64,000 bases of DNA from Patulibacter sp. SYSU D01012 (lineage in GTDB: Bacteria > Actinomycetota > Thermoleophilia > Solirubrobacterales > Solirubrobacteraceae). Below are positions 58,455-64,000 of the stretch, in pieces (within the stretch, counting starts at the first letter, position 1; every line of letters begins with the position of its first letter). The DNA lies in contig NZ_JAFMTB010000001.1 of NCBI RefSeq assembly GCF_017916475.1, forward strand, positions 1,950,043 to 2,014,042. The letters run 5' to 3'. The notes under the pieces were generated by a model. The model worked only from the letters and a program-made list of their open reading frames with translations. It searched no databases and was not told the DNA's origin. Position numbers and translations under genes: made by a program.

Positions 58455-59468
58455 CTAGAAGATGCCATACTCGCGGGTGACTCGGCCAAAAGTTTCCGTT
58501 TCAAACAGGAGCGCGGTCAGACTGGCCTGAATTTCCTTTCCTAGCGCCCGGGCCTCAGCGAATGCCTCGGATCTCCCGACATGTGCGCGTTGCAGGGACT
58601 TCAGTTCGGCCCGAGCGTTCCCGTCATCAATGAGGCCCAGGAACTGGTCGTAGGCGGCGAGACACCGAGCACCAGCATCGATCGCATCCGCCGTCAAAAA
58701 GGCGTAGGCAATTCTGTCGACCGAAACTGCACTCAATTGGTCGGAAAGAAACAAGTACTGATCCTGCGCCGCCAACTGATGGCAGAGAAGAGCTGGGAGG
58801 AGTCCCGATGCGAAGAGCATCTTCCGTGAGTTGCGGAGCTTTGCATTTCGCAGCCCCCAGCCGAGCCCCGACTCGTTCTCTTTGCCGGCAAAGTCGACGC
58901 AAATCGTCCTCCAGTAGCGAACCAGGTCGTTCAGGAGGAATCGCGGCACTCCAAAGTCGCGGGCGGTGACGCCGAGATACCGTTTCAGTAGCTGAGCTCT
59001 CAGCTCGTTCCGGGCCTCGCGATTTGTTAGTGCCACGGACTCGAGAAGGATTAGGATTCTCCGCGTCAGGTTAGTATTGCTATCGGCGTCTAGCCCGATC
59101 CGACGAAGCACGTCTTGCCCGCGGGCCCAGGTGCCGAATACGCCCTGACTTCCCGGGGGATCGAGGCCGTGGTCCCGAAACCCACGAGAGATCGCGTCAA
59201 CGGAGCTCTGGAGGTCTTCCTCGGGCGCACGCTCGTCTCCCAAGACGAGCAGCCAGTCCGCGTCACTGTTGTCCAGGAGTTCCGCACGGCCCCAGGAGCC
59301 CATGAGCAGTAGCGCGCTGTCGGCGGGCATGTGGACAGCGCCCAAGGCTTCCATACACGCGGGCAGGGCATCGTAAGTCTTCAGGCGTGCCTTCGCGATG
59401 TGCGCGAGTTCGATGTTCGCGCGTCGCTCCAGTTCCTGAAGCGAGTCACGCGGCGACGAGATCGTCAC
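58455..59468 (-). CDS. Nucleotidyltransferase-fold protein with C-terminal helical domain
   Basis: 337 residues from a GTG overlapping the upstream gene by 23 bp. The pol-beta-type active site is LLMGSWGRAELLDNSDADWLLVLG: the Gly57-Ser58 pair and Asp69/Asp71 correspond to the GS...DxD motif. The rest (ILILLESVALTNREARNEL, FGVPRFLLNDLVRYWRTICVDF) is helical, like the DUF294/GlnD-like substrate domain. The reaction (nucleotide transfer to protein, RNA or small molecule) is not known. It forms a two-gene unit with the TIM-barrel gene; composition is lower-GC, suggesting transfer. Confidence 0.82.
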   Translation of the reverse strand: MTISSPRDSLQELERRANIELAHIAKARLKTYDALPACMEALGAVHMPADSALLLMGSWGRAELLDNSDADWLLVLGDERAPEEDLQSSVDAISRGFRDHGLDPPGSQGVFGTWARGQDVLRRIGLDADSNTNLTRRILILLESVALTNREARNELRAQLLKRYLGVTARDFGVPRFLLNDLVRYWRTICVDFAGKENESGLGWGLRNAKLRNSRKMLFASGLLPALLCHQLAAQDQYLFLSDQLSAVSVDRIAYAFLTADAIDAGARCLAAYDQFLGLIDDGNARAELKSLQRAHVGRSEAFAEARALGKEIQASLTALLFETETFGRVTREYGIF

Positions 59469-60159
59469 GCCGCACCGCCTCGAGAATCCACGGCACATCA
59501 ATGCATCGACGGAGCACCGGTTCGAAAGCCGCTTCGTCCGTGGGTGTCAGGGCGACGTGTCCTCCGCGCGTGGAGAGGGAACTCACATGCACGTGGCTGA
59601 GGCGTACGCGAAACGCGTCGAGGAGTTCATGTGCCAATCCCATCGAGGGATCGAGGGAATAGGCATGGGCCAGATCGAGACAGAACTTAGCCTTCGGGAA
59701 TGCCGCATAGATGGTGAGCAAGTCATCGGTCGTCGTGCCAAACGGTTTCCGAGAGTCCATGTTCTCTACCACCAGGCGGCGCCCAAGTACGCCAAAGGCT
59801 CGCGTGTGCTGTAGTGTGTCGGGGTGTAGTACGATTGCGTCCACCCACCGAGGAAGATCGACCAGGGCTTTGGCTAGATCAGTGGGAGACGACGACACGC
59901 GCTTGGTCGGAGCGTGCACACTTACGAAGCGGAAGGATTGACCCTGCCGCTGCAGAAAGGCCGAAAGCCCATGGAGCTCGTCTCCGCCGAGTGCCGCAAA
60001 CTCGATCGCGGCACTCGAGAAAGAACGGCATCGTCTCGTCAGCCGCGTCCAGTCTCCGCGGTCCTCGGCGATCGCCCCAGTGGAGATTCCAAGCTTGAGG
60101 TGATTCGCCACGGTGATTCCCCCGGACGCGATCCGTGCGGGCTCTAGAACGGTCGACAC
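59446..60159 (-). CDS. Sugar-phosphate isomerase/epimerase-like TIM-barrel protein
   Basis: 237 residues if started at the GTG at 60159, which follows TATGTT by 6 nt; an alternative GTG at 60111 has GGGGGA before it and fits the fold start (LKLGISTGAI). The AP-endonuclease-2/xylose isomerase barrel is indicated by SAAIEFAALGGDE, VVENMDSRKPFG (metal-ligand Glu), KFCLDLAHAYSLD (Asp, His) and VRLSHVHVSS. It has the expected metal-ligand order but no decisive subfamily match. Upstream member of the unit with the nucleotidyltransferase. Confidence 0.75.
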   Translation of the reverse strand: MSTVLEPARIASGGITVANHLKLGISTGAIAEDRGDWTRLTRRCRSFSSAAIEFAALGGDELHGLSAFLQRQGQSFRFVSVHAPTKRVSSSPTDLAKALVDLPRWVDAIVLHPDTLQHTRAFGVLGRRLVVENMDSRKPFGTTTDDLLTIYAAFPKAKFCLDLAHAYSLDPSMGLAHELLDAFRVRLSHVHVSSLSTRGGHVALTPTDEAAFEPVLRRCIDVPWILEAVRRDDLVAA

Positions 60160-61138
60160 ATGACGAACATACGGCCTTGGGCGGACGTACACGCGCGCCG
60201 TGACTATTGTGGGCGAGAGTGACGTGAGAGCGCGAGTTGACGCCGTCCGGTTGGACAGGCCGTTCCAACCGGCCTGGCCGCACGTCGCCCGGTGAGCGAG
60301 AACCGGGGGCACCAGCGGTGCGCCATCGCTCGCCCCTAGACCGGATCTGACCCTATGCAAGGAACTTCAGCCCGCACCCCGGGCGTCCGCTACGCCGCGC
60401 CGCCGGGCTACAGTTTTGCTCGCATAGTGAGAAGTTCGTCCGCTGCCGCAGGGCCGTGGCCTTACCAGCCGTCACGCCGTCTCGAACGAGATCGCCCTGG
60501 AGAGCTCTGACGTCGTAGAACCCGGCCTCGCACAGCGACGCCTCGTCGTTCTGAGGCGTGAGGACGGTCGGGCGTGCGGCCGTCGTCGCGACCGCGTGCG
60601 GGCGCAGCACACCGGGGCGCCGCCGAACGGGCCGACGGTGCGTCGTCGAAGTGGCGCTCGTGCAAGGTGCGGGACTCCGTCGGCAACTCGGAGGCCGGGC
60701 GTTGGCGCGCACGACCGAGCACCATGCGCCGTGCATTTCCGCGTATCGGGCCAGAGAGCTGGGTCGACATCCCACCGGCCATCGCGGCGAGGCGGGAACG
60801 TCTGGCGGGCGTGACGATGATCGAGACCCGTCGGCTTCCTCAGTCCGCGTCGCCAGAGACCACGACGCGACTACGGTGGAACCGTGCCGCTCGTCGCATC
60901 GATCGGGGTCCAGCGGCGCGGCATCATGCTCGCCGCCATCACGCTCGTACGCCTCAGGCCCGGGCCTGGCGCCTGGCGCCCGGCGCCGAATACTCGTGGG
61001 CCTGACGTAGCGCGCGGGCCGGCCGAGATGTCACCGCGGCGTGTTGAATCGATGGGACCTCGATCGGACGCAATGCTGCGATTGGCTTTCTTCTCGGGCC
61101 TCGTGGGTCGGCGCGTCGCGCCCGTCGGCTGCAGGGGT
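60160..61138. other. About 980 bp without a supportable gene
   Basis: Several open frames cross this stretch on both strands but none has a recognisable domain, a sensible start or normal actinobacterial codon use. The only clear structure is an inverted repeat at 60247-60272. It may hold a decayed gene (for example leftward around 60353-60600, ending in a Cys-containing tail), which I cannot establish. GC rises again toward 60900. Confidence 0.5.
60247..60272. repeat. Perfect 9-bp inverted repeat in the island
   Basis: CCGGTTGGA and TCCAACCGG separated by 8 nt, about 90 bp upstream of the TIM-barrel start. Could be an operator or a recombination-related site. Confidence 0.5.
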
Positions 61139-61630
61139 CTACGCCGCCAGCGTCCCGCCCACCAGCGCGATCGCCTCGATCTCGAGCGTCAGTTCAGGTC
61201 GCGTGAGCACCCGAAACTCGACGATCGTGTCGGCGGGGTAGGGCGCCGTGAGTTGCTGGGCTCGCAGCGCGCTGATTTTCCGGAAGTGCGCCATGTTGTT
61301 CAGATAGGTCGTCACCTTCACCACCTGCTCCAGGTCGGAGCCGGCGCCGCGGAGCACGCGGCGCAGGTTGGCGAAGACCTGGGCGGCCTGGGCGTCGAAG
61401 TCGCCCGCGCCGACGGTGCGGCTGTGCGCGTCGAGCGCCGCCTGGCCCGAGACGACCACCAGGTCGCCGATGCGGAACCCTGGCGAGTAGTTCGCCGCCG
61501 CCGTCGGGTCCGGGTCCAGCTGGATCCGGTGGGCGGTCGGGCCCCGGTCGGCGGCGGGACCGCGGTCGCCGGTGGTCGACAGGCCGGCGGCCGCACCGGC
61601 GTCGTCGGCATCCGCCGGCCGCCCGCTCAC
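61139..61630 (-). CDS. RidA family protein (YjgF/YER057c/UK114)
   Basis: 163 residues starting at a GTG that overlaps the stop of the monooxygenase gene (GTGA). An Ala/Asp/Pro-rich head of about 30 residues precedes the RidA fold: YSPGFRIGDLVVVSGQAALDAH, DFDAQAAQVFANLRRVLRGAGSDLEQVVKVTTYL and IVEFRVLTRPELTLEIEAIAL. The arginine of archetypal RidA (catalysing enamine/imine hydrolysis) is in the VEFRVL region, near but not exactly as in the RidA subgroup. It may belong to a catabolic Rid group removing reactive intermediates. Confidence 0.88.
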   Translation of the reverse strand: MSGRPADADDAGAAAGLSTTGDRGPAADRGPTAHRIQLDPDPTAAANYSPGFRIGDLVVVSGQAALDAHSRTVGAGDFDAQAAQVFANLRRVLRGAGSDLEQVVKVTTYLNNMAHFRKISALRAQQLTAPYPADTIVEFRVLTRPELTLEIEAIALVGGTLAA

Positions 61631-61923
61631 CGGATCGACGTGACCGTGAACCGCGCGCCGCCCGGCTCCTCTGCCAGCAGGCCGGGCAGCTCGGGCACCG
61701 CGCCCTCGCCGGCCCGCCAGGCGAGGTACGCGTCGTGGTGCTCCGCCGCGTCCCACTCCGCGATCACGAGGACGTGGGCCGGGTCGGCCTCGTCCTGCGC
61801 CACCGTGACCCCCTGGTTGCCGGCGAACGCGCGCGTGTCGTCCAGGATCCGGTCGAGGACGGCAAGCGCCTCGGCCAGCCGCGACGGGTCGACCTGGAGC
61901 TCGAAGTGGGTGAGGACGGTCAT
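61627..61923 (-). CDS. Antibiotic biosynthesis monooxygenase (ABM)-fold protein
   Basis: 98 residues of the dimeric ferredoxin-like ABM family: VLTHFELQVDPSRLAEALAVLDRILDDTR, VAQDEADPAHVLVIAEWDAAEHHDAYLAW. These small enzymes oxygenate quinol-like or other substrates without cofactors, or act as isomerase-like partners. Located between MmgE/PrpD and RidA genes on the same strand. ATG at 61923 after a 79-bp G-rich gap. Confidence 0.85.
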   Translation of the reverse strand: MTVLTHFELQVDPSRLAEALAVLDRILDDTRAFAGNQGVTVAQDEADPAHVLVIAEWDAAEHHDAYLAWRAGEGAVPELPGLLAEEPGGARFTVTSIR

Positions 61924-62002
61924 GGCGGTGGTCCTTCGGCCGGGGTGCGGGGCGGAGTGGCGGGGGTGCGGGAAGCGGGCGGTCGGCCGGCGGCGGGCGC
62001 GC

Positions 62003-63385
62003 TCAGGCCGCCGGCCGCAGGAGCGCCGTCAGCTCGCGGACGTCGTCGAGCGCCCGCAGGTCGCGGACCGCGGCGGCGATCTCGTCCGCGCGCGCCGCGC
62101 CCACCACGGGCTCGGCGTTGTCGCGGAACTTCGCCAGCACCGCGTCGGCGCCGAGCGGGCGCGAGGCGCTGCCGCGCACGTCGTCGACGGTGGCGTGGAG
62201 GTCGCGGCCGTCCGTCGTGCGTACGCGCAGGTCGGCGGGGAAGCGGGCCGGGAAGCCCGAGTCCTCCCACGGCTCGGCGCGCATGCGGGTGGCAAGCGCC
62301 AGCACCTCGGGATCGCTGGCGATGCCCGTCACGTCAGCGCTCGTCAGGCGCCCGCGCAGGAGCACCTGGGCGACGCAGACGGGCAGGCTCCAGCGCGCGT
62401 CGTGGTCGGACGCGGGGGTCAGCTTGCGCTCCCACGGCTCGCAGACGATCGGCGCCGCGCCGTCCGGCACGCGGACCACGACCTCGGCGACGTCGTCGGG
62501 CGCCAGGCCCTCGTCCCGCAGCCGCTCGGCGGCCTCGAGGAACGGGTGGATGTAGTGGCAGCACGGGTAGGCCTTGAACGCCGCCTCGGGCAGCGCCCAC
62601 CGCTCGCCCAGGCCGGGGAGCAGCGCCGCGAACCGTCCCGGCGCCTCGGCGTCGCGGGCGTAGGAGGCGAAGAAGCCGAAGCGGTCCTCGAGGACCGCGG
62701 CCGGGCCGGTGACGCCGGCCGTGGCCAGGTCGACGGCCAGGACGCCGGAGTGCGCGGCCCAGCCGGCGTGCATCGCCTTGACGGTCGACGCGTCGGTGAG
62801 GAACGCGAACGTGCCGCTCGCCTGGCTGCCGCAGATGCCCAGCGCCGAGACGAGCGTGGCCTCGTCGGTGCTCGCCAGCAGGCCGGCCGCGACGGCGGCG
62901 CCGAACGGGCCCGCCGCGGCGACGGTCTGGAAGCCCGCGGCCTGGAACCCGCCCGGGCTCGCCAGGCCGAGCAGCACCAGCGTCTCCCAGCCCGCGGCGA
63001 CCGCGACGGCGAGCTCGGCGCCGGACGACGCCTGGCGCTCCGCCGCCGCAAGGGCCGCCGGGACGACGACCGCGCTGCCGTGGATGACGGACGGCACGTG
63101 CGTGTCGTCGAACTCCATGGAGTGGATCAGCGTGCCGTTGACGAGCGCCGCCGACGCGGGGGCCAGGCGGTCGGCGCGGCCGAGGACCGTGCCGTCGCCG
63201 CCGCCCAGGGCGCCGAGGGCCGGGCCGAGCGGCGAGGTCGGCGCGGCGCCGCCGGCCAGGCCGACACCGATGGCGTCGAGCAGGTGGTCCTGCGCCGCGC
63301 TCAGCACGTCGGCGGGCAGCGGCGCGCCGGCGAGGGCGCGCACGCCCCGGGCCAGGCCGACGGCGAGCGGCTCCTGCGCGCTCAT
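62003..63385 (-). CDS. MmgE/PrpD family protein
   Basis: 460 residues. HLLDAIGVGLAGG, LVNGTLIHSMEFDDTHVPSVIHGSAVVVPAALA (the hallmark segment with the D-D-T-H motif), LGICGSQASG, VKAMHAGWAAHSGVLAVDLA and FKAYPCCHYIHPFLEAA match MmgE/PrpD. The family includes 2-methylcitrate dehydratase, cis-aconitate decarboxylase and related lyases acting on carboxylates. Here, beside a fumarate-reductase-like flavoprotein, it probably acts in carboxylate catabolism. Its ATG overlaps the flavoprotein stop (ATGA). Confidence 0.92.
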   Translation of the reverse strand: MSAQEPLAVGLARGVRALAGAPLPADVLSAAQDHLLDAIGVGLAGGAAPTSPLGPALGALGGGDGTVLGRADRLAPASAALVNGTLIHSMEFDDTHVPSVIHGSAVVVPAALAAAERQASSGAELAVAVAAGWETLVLLGLASPGGFQAAGFQTVAAAGPFGAAVAAGLLASTDEATLVSALGICGSQASGTFAFLTDASTVKAMHAGWAAHSGVLAVDLATAGVTGPAAVLEDRFGFFASYARDAEAPGRFAALLPGLGERWALPEAAFKAYPCCHYIHPFLEAAERLRDEGLAPDDVAEVVVRVPDGAAPIVCEPWERKLTPASDHDARWSLPVCVAQVLLRGRLTSADVTGIASDPEVLALATRMRAEPWEDSGFPARFPADLRVRTTDGRDLHATVDDVRGSASRPLGADAVLAKFRDNAEPVVGAARADEIAAAVRDLRALDDVRELTALLRPAA

Positions 63386-64000
63386 CGGGGCAGCGGGACG
63401 TTCGCGGCGGCGGCGCCGGCGACGCGGCCCAGGCCCATCGCCGTCAGCAGGCCGTTGCCGGACGAGTAGCCGTAGCCGCCGCTGCGGCCGGACACGCCGA
63501 CCGCCACGCCGCCCGTCGCGAAGACGCCCGGGATGACGGTGCCGTCGGGGCGCAGCGGGTGGGCGTCGGCGTCGATCGCCGCGCCGCCCTGGGTGTGGAA
63601 GAGGCCGGGCGTCGTGCGGCACATCGCGTACGGCGCGGTCAGCGGGCCGAAGCCGAAGTCCGTGCGGCCGAAGCGGTCGGGCGTGCCGGCGGCCGCGTCG
63701 CGCGCGGCCTCCTCGACGGTGCGGGCGACAGCGTCCTCGGGCAGGTCGAAGTAGCGCGCCAGCTCGCGCGGATCCTCGGCCACCCGCACGCCGCCGTGCT
63801 CGACGAGCTCGCGGAACTCCAGCTCGTTGCCGGCGACGTAGTCGCGGATCCGCTGGTCGAAGAGCACCCACGCGGCGCCGCCGTGGGCGATGACGTCGGC
63901 GGCGAAGCCCGAGTAGCCGACGGTCTCGTCGCCGAAGCGCACGCCGTCGGGGTTGACCAGCACGCCGCCCATCTCGACCGTCGTCCAGCTCGTGATCGAG
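63382..64000 (-). CDS. FAD-dependent oxidoreductase (fumarate reductase/tricarballylate dehydrogenase-like), 3' part
   Basis: The last 205 residues of a leftward gene whose start lies beyond the window. GGVLVNPDGVRFGDE, the capping-domain stretch (LARYFDLPEDAVARTVEEAARD) and the C-terminal FAD motif FHTQGGAAIDADAHPLRPDGTVIPGVFATGGVAVGVSGRSGGYGYSSGNGLLTAMGLGRVAG match FAD_binding_2 flavoproteins of the FrdA/KstD/TcuA group. It overlaps MmgE/PrpD and is the first gene seen of this operon. Confidence 0.88.
   Translation of the reverse strand, partial: SITSWTTVEMGGVLVNPDGVRFGDETVGYSGFAADVIAHGGAAWVLFDQRIRDYVAGNELEFRELVEHGGVRVAEDPRELARYFDLPEDAVARTVEEAARDAAAGTPDRFGRTDFGFGPLTAPYAMCRTTPGLFHTQGGAAIDADAHPLRPDGTVIPGVFATGGVAVGVSGRSGGYGYSSGNGLLTAMGLGRVAGAAAANVPLPR

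Noticed and set aside
60353-60775. Possible leftward gene in the island
   Set aside because: The C-terminal 60 residues look protein-like, but the N-terminal half is Arg/Ser/Pro shadow-like and no start or family is supported; mentioned only as a possible decayed remnant.
60558-61010. Overlapping rightward frames in the island
   Set aside because: No domain, biased composition, mutually overlapping in different frames.

Overview
The window is chromosomal DNA of a very high-GC (roughly 73-76 % over most of its length), gene-dense actinobacterium. The orders thrS / infC-rpmI-rplT / RNA methyltransferase / pheST / argCJBD, a complete mycofactocin (mft) cluster, and a sigma-28 type promoter (implying a motile relative) fit class Thermoleophilia (Solirubrobacterales, e.g. 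Conexibacter/Patulibacter relatives). This placement is inference from gene content; no 16S gene is present.

Layout. 1-258: 3' end of a gene. 265-10128: a divergent locus, with TetR and an N-terminal-nucleophile C45 hydrolase leftward, and rightward a ferredoxin-type reductase, a PPOX-fold flavoprotein, a five-gene peptide ABC transporter and a P1 (DmpA-like) aminopeptidase; it looks like a regulated uptake and catabolism unit for peptides or amides. 10223-16040: small accessory genes, tRNA-Val(GAC), tRNA-Cys(GCA), a membrane glycosyltransferase and a class V aminotransferase. 16103-29289: core translation and arginine biosynthesis: thrS, low-MW phosphatase, infC-rpmI-rplT, TrmH-type methyltransferase, pheS-pheT overlapping argC, then argJ-argB-argD. 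29506-39629: an XRE-cupin regulator with a coupled EamA exporter, several hypotheticals, a nitrilase-family amidase, an exported esterase, a CNNM/CBS protein, argG and an ABC-F ATPase. 39687-44899: a 47-bp tandem repeat, dnaE and gltX. 45088-49064: an HDOD-LuxR regulator behind a near-consensus sigma-28 promoter, VanZ, a cysteine-free Rrf2 regulator next to cysK, and a queuosine-salvage (DUF2419/Qng1) protein. 49162-57064: mftR divergent from mftABCDEFG, including a 48-codon mftA. 57065-61138: a lower-GC, gene-poor island with a membrane-anchored unknown and a nucleotidyltransferase/TIM-barrel pair. 61139-64000: a leftward catabolic operon (flavoprotein, MmgE/PrpD, monooxygenase-fold protein, RidA).

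Two window-wide patterns stand out. First, many genes have a TANNNT -10-like hexamer ending only 6-10 nt before the start codon, on both strands, and usually no Shine-Dalgarno sequence, which suggests widespread leaderless transcription. Second, operons are tightly coupled by ATGA/GTGA overlaps. The most distinctive candidates for follow-up are the sigma-28/HDOD-LuxR link, the paired 22-bp repeats in the mftR-mftA control region, the thiamine-binding/S1 fusion, the nucleotidyltransferase/TIM-barrel pair in the island, and the 47-bp repeats abutting the dnaE promoter.
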